From NCBI GenBank assembly GCA_030141605.1, contig JAQGDQ010000113.1, positions 207,501-262,500 of the forward strand: a stretch of 55,000 nt of DNA, in the 5' to 3' direction. This DNA is from Tubiluchus corallicola. Lineage: Eukaryota > Priapulida > Priapulimorpha > Priapulimorphida > Tubiluchidae. The position numbers and the translations under genes are program-made. The notes below the pieces were generated by a model. It saw only the letters and a program-made list of their open reading frames with translations. It had not been told where the DNA came from and made no database searches. Below are positions 20,788 through 47,185 of the stretch, one piece after another; the first letter of the stretch is position 1, and every line of letters starts with the position of its first letter.

Positions 20788-22302
20788 GATCCATCTATCT
20801 ATCTATCTCTCAGTTATCCTACAAACGCTGTTTAAATTACTACTTAATTATTCAACAGCATACAACAGAAGAAACCTACGACGACAGTAAAGCTGTATGG
20901 GAATATCCTCTGGGCCACGCCTACACCTACTTGTGGGAGCAGATGTCAAAAACTGGCTTTGTGAATAGTTCCAGGGAGGGCATGAGACTTGTTAGAGAAT
21001 CCAACTTTGCTTTTTTTCACGACACGCCGATGGCTAAGTGGGAGGAGGCCCGGTCTTGCGACGTTGCAGTGGTCGGTGATGAAATTAGTGCTAAACCTTA
21101 TGCTTTTGCTGTCCAGCAGAACTCACCGCTCAGGGGTGGCATATCAGCAATGTAAGCAAAGAAAAATCAGAAACACGATTACATTGAGATTAATTAAACG
21201 ATTACACATAGGATATTATGACTTTAGATTTAAATGCAGTGTTTTACTCGCATATGCGTGTATGTAATTTATTACTGAAGTATTTTTCCAGTTGGAATAT
21301 GATTGAGCTACCTCGACAGTCTACATAGTTGGTATGAAAAAAAGCTGAGGAAGTGTTTTTTTCTTAATCAGAACTTAAGAAGAGTTGTGAAAACCCTAGG
21401 CATCCAGTGATTACAGTGTAGCTGCTGGATACTTACCACTGTTTCTCATTAGCTAAATTGCAAAGTACAGGTGGCCATGGCTAAAGGTCTTCCATTGCAT
21501 TTGTGACTGATAAAACGAATTTTCTGCCAGTTTCTTTCTATGACAATAAAATATCTCCCTGTCGAGGAGGAACAAATACACTGCTTCTTGAATTGTTTGT
21601 AGTAACTGGCAAATAGGTTAGTGGATACAAAGTTAAGCAACAGTAGCAACAGCTAGTCAATGGGACCACCTAAAAACTGGCTGTAGGCGGATTTATCCGC
21701 CATGCCGCCTGTGCTTTTTTTTATTTGAAAAGGTGTATACAAACAATTATTAGTCTGTTACATATAACGTTAAGGGTCGGAATAGCAGGATATATTTTAA
21801 AGCGGAAGTGAAACCAATCACAGTGTCGCTAACAACAACTTCTCTACTTCAAAAGTGCCAGTAGTAACTTCAAATGTGCTAAAAGTAATTACAGTTGTGC
21901 AAGAAGTGGCTTCAAAAGTGCAAAAAGTGATTCCATGAATGCAAAAAGTAATTTCAATTGAGAAAAAAGCGAAAATTATTTTGAAACTATTCCAAAATGT
22001 TTATAATTGTTTGTCTCTAATTAGTTTCTGCTTTCAGTATATTGGAGTTGCAACGGGAAAGGAAGTTGGAAGAACTTAAGCAGTACTGGTGGAGGAAATC
22101 TTTTCCAGAGCCCAATTGTCCGACAGGTGGCGACACAAGCGGCAGAGTAAAGTTAGAAAGCGTGGCTGGGGTTTTCATAGTAGTCCTGTTCTCAATAGGA
22201 CTAGCTTTTGTAATGCTTGGATTGGAGGCACTCTACCACCAGAGACAAAAGTGCATGGGAAGGAAGTCACAGAACCAAAGGTACCTTTTCTTCTTCTTAT
22301 AA
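8790..22302 (+). CDS. iGluR-B: complete ionotropic glutamate receptor-like gene, 13 coding exons
   Basis: Exons 8790-8871, 9847-9984, 12991-13227, 14855-15066, 15418-15531, 16018-16197, 16963-17052, 17204-17398, 17518-17710, 18252-18392, 19837-20111, 20859-21151 and 22038-22302 are phase-consistent and sum to 2415 bases (804 residues). Seen in order: signal peptide (1-about 25), ANF-type ATD (about 28-335), S1 (about 340-455), M1 (about 467-490), pore loop (about 512-528), M3 with SYTANLAA (555-562), S2, M4 (about 760-784) and a short tail. The ligand Arg (VTADREKF) and both S2 clamp cysteines (RSCD, EPNC) are present. S2 reads NSVNDYF, like the GluN1 'SSVDIYF' glycine site, and FFHD supplies Asp as in NMDA subunits. 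The Q/R/N position is Leu, which is unusual. Likely a divergent NMDA/epsilon-like subunit; class not proven. Uncertain: the exon 11/12 boundary and whether the C-terminus splices on from 22279. Confidence 0.85.
9325..9425 (-). repeat. tRNA-derived SINE or tRNA relic
   Basis: On the minus strand an exact A box TAGCTCAGTTGG (9399-9410) is followed 44 bases on by a degenerate B box GGTTTCATATCC (9343-9354) within a tRNA-like stretch. The anticodon and acceptor stems are not convincing, so it is a repeat or pseudogene rather than a working tRNA. It lies in iGluR-B intron 1. Confidence 0.6.
9847..9984 (+). CDS. iGluR-B exon 2: ATD
   Basis: Encodes [19 protein letters not shown] ... SSVLVATTA. Acceptor GCACGCAG, donor GTAAAT, phase 1-1, joining exon 1 to exon 3 in frame. 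Confidence 0.8.
10382..11451. mobile_element. Non-autonomous inverted-repeat DNA transposon, copy 1
   Basis: The left end CAGGGTTTCATGGGGTTCGC is mirrored by the right end GCGAGCCCATGGAACCCTG, giving imperfect terminal inverted repeats. CAGGG ends are typical of hAT elements. The 8-bp flanks (CCTAAAGC, GCTCAACC) match at only 5 of 8 positions, so the target duplication is decayed or absent. The left 380 bases are homologous to copy 2 at 13.3 kb. No transposase frame. Confidence 0.7.
11724..12040 (+). CDS. Unassigned Cys-rich open exon inside iGluR-B intron 2
   Basis: A 105-codon open stretch bounded by AG at 11722-11723 and a perfect donor GTAAGT at 12041. It has seven cysteines and three N-glycosylation sequons (NNT, NKS, NGT), suggesting an extracellular fold. 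Its phase (0 in, 2 out) does not fit between iGluR-B exons 2 and 3, so it would belong to a nested or decayed gene. I do not recognise it, and chance is possible. Confidence 0.25.
12275..12655 (+). pseudogene. Decayed LINE reverse transcriptase fragment
   Basis: Frames broken by stops and indels read [49 protein letters not shown] and a final [12 protein letters not shown]. These match in order the 'DLSKAFDSLPH', 'LxxYGL...LLxSYL', 'KLLGVxLD' and 'SxFxYCPLxW' motifs of non-LTR retrotransposon polymerases. The catalytic YADD block is missing between them. Inert relic. Confidence 0.8.
12991..13227 (+). CDS. iGluR-B exon 3: ATD
   Basis: Encodes [15 protein letters not shown] ... LPSGVCQTL ... 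[20 protein letters not shown]. The last part matches the 'A....ik.fgW..V.v.Yd' strand of ANF-type receptor domains. Phase 1-1. Confidence 0.85.
13300..14045. mobile_element. Fold-back transposon copy 2, long inverted arms
   Basis: The left arm (13300-about 13560) recurs inverted in about 13770-14045; for instance the GATAGT/ACTATC, GTTGTCTGAAC and GTTTGTCG blocks pair across the centre. The left part also aligns with copy 1 (AAAGTTGTCTGAAC, CTATTTTTCAACATTT). It lies in iGluR-B intron 3. Open frames over it are not genes. Confidence 0.7.
14431..14461. repeat. (CAT)n microsatellite
   Basis: Ten or so perfect CAT units in iGluR-B intron 3. Confidence 0.95.
14855..15066 (+). CDS. iGluR-B exon 4: ATD
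   Basis: Encodes [20 protein letters not shown] and [16 protein letters not shown], the second-lobe 'L..i....rvivl.....' pattern of the domain. Donor GTAAGT, phase 1 in, 0 out. Confidence 0.85.
15252..15300. repeat. Intronic inverted repeat (hairpin)
   Basis: CCTGGTGAAATATC at 15252 and GATATTTTACCAGG at 15287 pair 13 of 14 around a 21-base loop. Too short for a standard pre-miRNA. Confidence 0.6.
15418..15531 (+). CDS. iGluR-B exon 5: ATD
   Basis: 38 codons, phase 0-0, with [15 protein letters not shown]. Both splice sites are good (CTCATAG, GTACAT). Assigned by phase and codon openness rather than by a strong motif. Confidence 0.75.
16018..16197 (+). CDS. iGluR-B exon 6: ATD end
   Basis: 60 codons, phase 0-0, with a CC pair and [14 protein letters not shown]. 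Two donors six bases apart (GTAAGG at 16198, GTAAGA at 16204) both keep frame, adding or dropping Val-Arg. Confidence 0.78.
16963..17052 (+). CDS. iGluR-B exon 7: linker and first S1 strand
   Basis: Acidic linker, then RPLIVSVLE, the first strand of the ligand-binding domain. Phase 0-0, at the same place as the iGluR-A exon boundary after GVRE. Confidence 0.87.
17204..17398 (+). CDS. iGluR-B exon 8: S1
   Basis: Encodes EPPFIFKRA ... [20 protein letters not shown] ... [14 protein letters not shown], close to the S1 consensus. Donor GTGAGT. Confidence 0.94.
17518..17710 (+). CDS. iGluR-B exon 9: S1 end and start of M1
   Basis: [20 protein letters not shown] carries the ligand Thr/Arg. [18 protein letters not shown] begins M1. 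Phase 0 in, 1 out. Confidence 0.95.
18252..18392 (+). CDS. iGluR-B exon 10: M1 end and pore loop
   Basis: [20 protein letters not shown], then [16 protein letters not shown]. Aligned with AMPA GAFMQQG and GluN1 GVLLNSG, the selectivity (Q/R/N) residue is Leu. Phase 1-1. Confidence 0.93.
19837..20111 (+). CDS. iGluR-B exon 11: M3 and start of S2
   Basis: [20 protein letters not shown], then [21 protein letters not shown] and the ligand loop [10 protein letters not shown]. The 3' end is uncertain: donor GTAGTG at 20112 keeps [11 protein letters not shown], while a weaker GTTTCT at 20077 would remove it. Confidence 0.85.
20515..20815. repeat. (CT)n-(CTAT)n microsatellite
   Basis: CT-rich tract from about 20280, a CT run, then about 250 bases of CTAT with a few CTGT and CTAC variants. 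It ends about 45 bases before exon 12 of iGluR-B and forms part of that intron's pyrimidine-rich 3' side. Confidence 0.97.
20859..21151 (+). CDS. iGluR-B exon 12: S2
   Basis: Encodes [13 protein letters not shown] ... [20 protein letters not shown] ... [14 protein letters not shown], the family's 'W..M ... YAF..D ... CD... Y.i....SP' run. An alternative acceptor at 20869 pairs with the 20077 donor. Phase 0 in, 2 out. Confidence 0.88.
21847..21972. repeat. 21-bp minisatellite, six units
   Basis: Six consecutive 21-base units of the type CTTCAAAAGTGCAAAAAGTA, diverging along the array, in the intron before the M4 exon of iGluR-B. Confidence 0.85.
22038..22302 (+). CDS. iGluR-B exon 13: S2 end, M4 and short tail
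   Basis: [18 protein letters not shown], second clamp cysteine (PNC), M4 ([20 protein letters not shown]), a basic tail and stop TAA. GTACCT at 22280 could be a donor to an unseen C-terminal exon, so the last seven residues are provisional. Confidence 0.85.
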
Positions 22303-22353
22303 TCTAAATGTCAAGAATATTATTAATGATGGCATAAACCTACTATTAATTAA

Positions 22354-22470
22354 GTTTTGATACGAAATTTGAAAGATAGGAAAACTAAAAAATGGGGCAT
22401 GACAAGATTTGAACCTGGAACCTTCTACCTCAGGAGGCAGACGCCTTGGACCACTACGCCTCTGTATTAT
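22354..22470 (-). repeat. tRNA-derived SINE (family 1)
   Basis: The minus strand has an A-box-like TAGTGGTCCAAGG (22444-22456) and B box GGTTCAAATCT (22405-22415), then a tail TTTCAAATTTCGTATCAAAA. The same tail follows the tRNA part of the 45.9 kb copy, so the two are one family. Confidence 0.75.
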
Positions 22471-22796
22471 GACACCATAAACTGTTTCAAAAGTTTTGGT
22501 AAATCGTGTTAGTGTCTTTGTTATAATTACTAAACATTCGTCGCATCTTGACAATGCTTCAGGAATGAAACATAATTTGGAAAAGTTTCTTAAATTGTAC
22601 GTTTCTTAAAAACGAAATCGCTATTTTCTCTCTTAAAAGTTGATCAACCTCTGCGAATAACCGGTCTCAGGAAGAATTCCGTGTATTGGTTTTCAATTTA
22701 ATGTGAATTTATTCTCAAATCCACTTAACTGATACAATGTATTTTTCTTTTTTCTGCACAACGTGTATCTTGTAAAACAGATGGGAATTAACCGTG

Positions 22797-22802
22797 AATA
22801 AA
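22797..22802 (+). terminator. Possible poly(A) signal of iGluR-B
   Basis: AATAAA about 500 bases after the stop, beyond the SINE. Weak evidence at this AT content. Confidence 0.3.
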
Positions 22803-24605
22803 ACACGGTTATGGTAACAACGTTCAAGGCATTGCCTATTGCAATATTATTTATTTATTTATTGTTTATGTTTTAGGCTGGCTTGGTCAACTTGATTACT
22901 TGAAGCGCTCCTTTTTGGTTTTTGGTAAAACGCTACCTGTTTTCGAATGTACATGGATAGACATCAGTCCGAGACATCACTAAATGGTCAAACACAAACT
23001 TGTCAAACGTTATCACTAAATAAAGAAAAGTTAATCATGCAGTGCTTAGCTCTGCATTACCATTAAACACAATAAGCATATGATTAGGGCCTCATAAGAA
23101 GAGGGGCCCACGCATTTTTTAATCAAATAATTACATAAAAGTTAAACGAAAATTATCTCGAAATATGTGTGGCAGTTTTTATGTTTGTTATCAATAATTG
23201 TGACGCAGTTTCTATGTTTGTTTACAATAATTATGAGTGTACGGACGGGCATCGATATTATAGCTACTGGGCAGCCTGATGAATTGCACATATGATGATA
23301 CGTTGATTGATTATATAATGTGTCATAATACTCATAATACATTTCAAGCGTGGTAACGCATTATAAAAATGTGGTGATACTGAAAACAGGAAAATGTTGC
23401 TTTTGATTTTATGTATTTCATTACATAGTGGTCATAATGACTACGTAACTACTATATCTTACTGCAAGTTTTTCGTTTCAAAAGATACAATTTCATTTTA
23501 CAGATTAGTATTGCTTTTAATCTGAACTACACATATATGGGGGCTTATCGGTACCATAATCTTTGCAGTGCTTAGGACATCTTGAGATCTTAATCCGGCC
23601 CTGGAAGTTCTAACACTGAACGTCATAACACATGCATAAAAACTTTACACTGTCAAAGGAAAACCGGACGATTGTTTAGACTGAATCTCATTTTAATTTG
23701 CTGTCCAAGATATACATTTTCTTGCCGATAAATGTTAGCAATTGTTTCTTATATTTGAATAATTAACTTAGAAAGTTAATTCACAGTAACCGAACACAGC
23801 TATTGCTTACGTCAGAAACTAACCACAGTTTGTGCAATGGCAGGCATCTTCCCTTCCGCGTCAAACACGTTTGCGTAAGTGTTATAGTACTGCTTAAACG
23901 CGTGATGTCACGAACATGGACAGTACGTCATATGACTTCAGAAACTAACACTGCAGTTCATGACCATGGTTAACACGGTACCGCCTTCTATTTGTAGGCC
24001 ACGCAACTGTGACAGAAAGGCGCCGTTGCCAATCTCAGTAGATTCACTGAACCCGACGTAGCTTTGAAAGTTTAACAAAATTTGAGTATCGGAAGTAATT
24101 ATTATTTATTCTAAGCTTTCATTTAAAAAAGCTATTGTAGTTTTCAATATTTTAGGGCATTTTTTATTCTGAACTAATGTACATAATCATCCGGTTTTCC
24201 AGATTGGTAAGCTTTGTAAATTGTAATTTGTTATGACTATAATTGCTGAAACAATCATTTTCTTACCTTATTTTTGGTAAATGTTGTGTAGTAAGCTGTG
24301 TTGTGATAGGATTACGATAAAAATTTGTGGTGACAAAGCAGATATGATTTGATGTAAATTCGCTTTTAAAAGTGAACATTAATAAACGGCTTGCGACCAT
24401 GAATTCTCGTCCCCCTGCGTGGGTGTAAACATTGCTACCCTGAGGTTAATAACTGACCGTCCTTTACCAAAGTAAGACAAACGCACCTTATCTAAGACAC
24501 GTATGAGTTATAAAAGTTGCACATATGGTTATAAATGTGTGTAATATTTTTATCTGGAAAATGGAGTATGTACACGGTTTTTGTAATAGTAGCTTTATAC
24601 CACCG

Positions 24606-24629
24606 AATATTTTATTTAAATAAAATATT
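24606..24629. repeat. 24-bp perfect AT palindrome with AATAAA on both strands
   Basis: Every base of the 24 pairs with its mirror. AATAAA reads at 24619-24624 on + and at 24611-24616 on -. Possibly a bidirectional polyadenylation element, possibly chance in AT-rich DNA. Confidence 0.5.
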
Positions 24630-25775
24630 TATTTAGGATAAAATCATTTATTTACAAAAGATGTAGAAAATCCAAGTAATGTATAAATTAGCAGCACATT
24701 TATCAATAGAATCTTTAACATGCTGATAACCGTTATAATTATAATCACTGGTCCTCAGACAATCACCAGAAATAGTTATTTTCTCAGCCAAATTTTCTGA
24801 TTTTACTCTTACAATAAATTGGTAATTATTCAATGTTTCTTCATTTTGAATATAAATGATTAATATCAAGTCGCACTGAGCAACTTGAAGTCATGTACCT
24901 AAATAGCACACATACACACATATATGTACATAGTCTATGCTGATTTTATACTGCTGTAAATTTATTTTACGGGCTAGGTTACTAAACATGTACGTTTCGT
25001 ATAAGTGTATTTTCATTTATTGCAACAGCGAAACAGAAAATTTTCATTTGGATGGTGTCATAAATAAAATGATAACATTTTGTAATACAAGAATATATTT
25101 TGCTTTTATATTACTTACCATGTACTGAAGTAGCGATTTTGTAAATCAGAAAAATATTTCAGTCACAACGATATGACCAGCAAACGAAACAATCTACTAA
25201 ATCTACACTATACACAAAGATATAATTGTATGATGCTGCAAAAAACATGAGCATGAACGGATGTGAATATGAACCAATTATGTACAAAATTTTTGATAAG
25301 TTTTAAAAGTGAAATTGTCAAAAAATCTAACATTGAACGTAAACGCTTTTTTTATCATTCATTACAACAATTTTCTTCGCGGGTTACCCAATCGTCATCA
25401 TTTACACAGCAGTTGGGTTTTTGTCAAAGACGCCCCGTGGGTAAAACGGGGACAGCTTCATATATTCTAAACAACAAATTTAACACGAATATTATTGCAT
25501 TACTGATGTTTCAAATTTTTAAGCTGTGATTATTTAGGCCACCGTAGCGCAAGTTGCATTCAACAGCAATTCGTGAACACATTGAATTAAGTAAAAGTAG
25601 CTATTCACAAATAATAAGCCTTTTCACAGTTCCAGCGATTGATGATAATCGTGAAACGGTCAAAGGTTAAGTGTACCAGACAACGCATTTGTGTACACTT
25701 GACAATGCCTCGCAGCCCATGCTATTGCAATAGTAACAGTTTTAAAAGCTAACAAGAATTTTTCCTAGCTGCCTT

Positions 25776-25781
25776 TTTATT
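25776..25781 (-). terminator. Possible poly(A) signal of gene C
   Basis: AATAAA on the minus strand about 400 bases after the stop codon. Common by chance here. Confidence 0.3.
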
Positions 25782-26177
25782 GTTTCCAAGCAAGTAAGTT
25801 AAATCATTCTATGCCCAGACTAATGCATGATTAAGTAAAGTCCACGCAAAACAACTGAAATTACTGAAATGATGCGACAGACGGTTTTGGTTTATCCAAA
25901 TGTTACGTGACTGTTGCAGTTAAGACGCACTGACCTACAGCAAGTCTGGATCTGCACAACGAAACTGTGGAAAAGGCTTATTCACATCCTAGTAAAATCA
26001 CTCTAAACAGGTACTTGATATCTTGCGTACACTTCACAACTGATATCAAGTACTTAACGACAATAAGTAGCTTGCAAAATGCCTCAATAGTAACACAGCC
26101 TAAAACTTAACACAAAAATTCTTTGACTTTGGCGTTGTCTTTTACAAATCCAGGAAATAAATTTCTTTTCCGATTGT

Positions 26178-44280
<18,103 letters not shown>

Positions 44281-44346
44281 GTAATAATACTTTTACGTTT
44301 TAACGACCGAATCTGGTTAGCTCTGTTGTGGTTGCTGCCTTGCTGG

Positions 44347-44354
44347 TATATAAA
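44347..44354 (-). promoter_or_regulatory. Candidate TATA box of gene C
   Basis: TTTATATA on the minus strand, 67 bases upstream of the first ATG. A start some 30 bases downstream would leave a 5' UTR of about 40 bases. Inferred from position only. Confidence 0.35.
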
Positions 44355-45174
44355 GAGCAAAAGTCCGGGTACAGGTCCTTGTATAACCCCAATATGCAGA
44401 TAAGATAAATCACGTCAGTGTAGCTCAAGTACTTTGCGCACAAACCACAAATAAGATCAAAAGATCGACAGTATCGTGTTTTCAATATAATTCCTGTTTA
44501 TGTCCTCGATAGATACCGACAAATATTGGTTTCTTCAAAATCTGTTTAGCTCGTTATTTGATTTCTGTCAGCTCCGGGTTCAACAAAGTGTTTTGCATTT
44601 AAAGTTAATTTTTTTCGAGTTTCTTCAGCACTGAGCAAAAATTTTTACTTCAGACGATTTGCTGCAAGTAATTTTCCTACCCTCAGTTTCGGCATCCAGT
44701 TTTCCTAACTTCCGGACGAGTTAAAAATATTTTTAAGTCTTATTCCTTAAGACAGTGACTCCTGACCGTTTCTTTTGCGGCGCTCTTTATGCAATGTTAT
44801 GCTGAGGCAAGCAAGATCAACTCTTTATATATCTTCCTAGCCTTGGTCGGAAATTCCTCTCTTCACTAGCTACCGTGCACAGAGGCGTAAAACCACCTCG
44901 GTTAAATGAATTCCTCCTGACAATAAAATGATTAAGCTGACGAGTGGGAACTACTCATGCAGGTACATCACACGTGCACAGGCAGGCTAGACACAGGTAA
45001 GTTATGCGCGTGGGTGGTTGGCTGCGATTTAACTTATAATGTCCATTTAAAGTACGGCAAATCTAAATCTTTATTTCCAGGAAAACTGCCCAGTATGAGT
45101 AAGAGCAAATTTTAATATCGCCATCACTTCACAAGGCAAAACCTGATATAATGTTTGTCTTATAAGCACATAGT

Positions 45175-45240
45175 TACAGTTATAGTTATAGTTATAGCAC
45201 ATCCGTTTGACTGACCGGTTGACTGACCGACCGACCAACT
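45175..45240. repeat. Short TTATAG and GACC simple repeats
   Basis: About four TTATAG units, then GACT/GACC tetranucleotides. Confidence 0.8.
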
Positions 45241-45833
45241 GCCTGGCTGTAATATAAAGTGTAACACTAAACATGCAAGTCGCTTTAGGTCTTTGTATCT
45301 ATTTAACTCGTGATGTTATCAACACAGTTTGAATTTTTGCGCAATTTTTATCTATGTATGAGTTTTCAATTACGCATTTATTTTTTACTTTATATTAGGT
45401 TACGTAAATACTGAATGAAATGGTTAATTTTAAAGTAGAAAATTTCAACTATGGGTTAACAAATTATGGAAATTCTCGAAACACGTGGATTTTGTTAGCT
45501 ACCTAAAGAACTTGCCAAAATGCTGATTATTTGAAGTGATTCAAATAAAAGTGAAAAAGTACATTTGTGAACGCCGGATTTTCAGGCGCACCTTTGAGTT
45601 GTGCCCAGACTTACACTAGTATCGCAGCAAACCAAAATTAAACATTCAGTTTAGAATAGCTTAGTCCCTCAGATCATTCCAATGAAAACGGCATAAGCAA
45701 ACAGATTAACGCTCCTGTGAATGACACGAAACAAGCGGAATGTCTTTGCCAAAGGTCGATGAAATCATAGCAATTGCATCACGCAAAATTTGAATATTGC
45801 TATGGTGATGTTATATAAACCACAAGTAAGTAA

Positions 45834-45960
45834 ATTTTGATACCAAACTTGAAATACAAGAAATGTGAAAAGTTAGAATGCAACCTGATTTGAACCACGG
45901 GTATTCTGCTTAAATTTCTGGTGCCTTACAGGACTAGATCACTGTATTCACCAAAATTTA
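45834..45960 (-). repeat. tRNA-derived SINE (family 1, second copy)
   Basis: The minus strand reads AGTGATCTAGTCC, then B box GGTTCAAATC (45887-45896), then the tail TTTCAAGTTTGGTATCAAAA shared with the 22.4 kb copy. Confidence 0.75.
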
Positions 45961-46574
45961 ATTAATTGTGGCTTTGTAAAAGCACTAATAAGAACCTTGA
46001 CAATAAGATTATAATAATGATTAAGAAATCCCCTGGTATCACTTTTTACTTCACGTGTTTTCTCTCTTTAAGTGCTCTCTGTACAATGTTGATGATTTAA
46101 TAACAAAATGCCCAATTTTCAGCCTCACCAATCTAAGTAACCAACAGCTCATTTAAGCTATAGTTTTTACAGTTTGAATTTTGCTGTGCTTTGTTTAGTT
46201 CACGTCGCGTTTTTCGGGTGAGACATGAGGCGGTTAAACGTGGTTTATTAGCATCACGTGAAAAGTTTTGTATTACTGCTTACACTATAATTACATGGAC
46301 TAAAACAGCTTTTTGTATTCATTTCTTTTTAAAATCAGCCAAAAAGAAATACAATCAACATTTTTCTCAAATTAACTGGCAACTTACGATATCATTAATT
46401 AATTTGATTATGACTGTAATTGCTTCTCCAGTTCAAATTCCGACTAGTCCACATTTTTTCAGCGTCTCCTTTGTTTCTTCATCTCCTTACCCACAGTGGT
46501 TAAAATTTATTAAAATAAACGGCAATGGTGTATAAACATTCTGGCAATTACAGTCATAATCTAATTAATTAAAG

Positions 46575-47185
46575 AAATACGATCGATTGCTCATCTTTTG
46601 TATTGGCTTCTTATTAGGAATAGGTATGACCCTTTCAGCCAGCCGTCAATCTGCAAATTAAAACTTAATAAAATAGCAACGCAAACAAACACTTGAGTAA
46701 CAAGACATCCCACTCTGGATGTAGTAGTCCAAAATGCTTGTAGACCAAAAAGCTCTTCAAAACAAAAAACAAGTCTCAGTCTAAAGTGGACTTTAACCAT
46801 GTAACGATGTTTCCTTAAAATTCTTGTACTTTTAGTCGATCTGTTTTTTTAATTATATGTCTTATTACGTTTGTAGTTTTTGTATTTGTATTTTATTATG
46901 TACGTACTACACATTTTTAATTATCAAAAATGTTTTTTCACTCAAGGAACTAGTTTTTTATCGTTTAGCTATCTCTCTTTTAATCTTATAACTGAACTTT
47001 TTCATATGCTTCTGTTTTAATTAAGTATTCCTTAGGCTACAGTGATTTAATGTATTTTAATTAAGTAATGTCGTTATTCGGGATCTTTGGGTTTATGTAT
47101 TTATGTCACAAAACAGTCTTTACAGACTAATGTTTTTTGTAGTCAAAACTGACGTTAAATAAAGCAAACAGTAACTGTAACTGTA
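46575..47185 (+). repeat. Possible LINE 3' remnant
   Basis: A broken frame with IRNRYDPFSQPSI is followed by AT-rich DNA ending in GTTAAATAAAG and (TAACTG)n-like units, as seen at some non-LTR 3' ends. Weak. Confidence 0.25.

Larger units (their letters stand above)
22303..26177. other. Convergent intergenic region between iGluR-B and gene C
   Basis: Holds presumed 3' UTRs of both genes, one SINE (about 22354-22470) and a 24-base palindrome at 24606-24629 with AATAAA on both strands. No protein exon with supporting motifs found. Confidence 0.6.

Noticed and set aside
20134-20858. Frames of over 200 residues rich in Leu-Ser-Ile-Tyr
   Set aside because: Translation of the CT/CTAT array. Only the part after 20858 is genuine S2 coding sequence.
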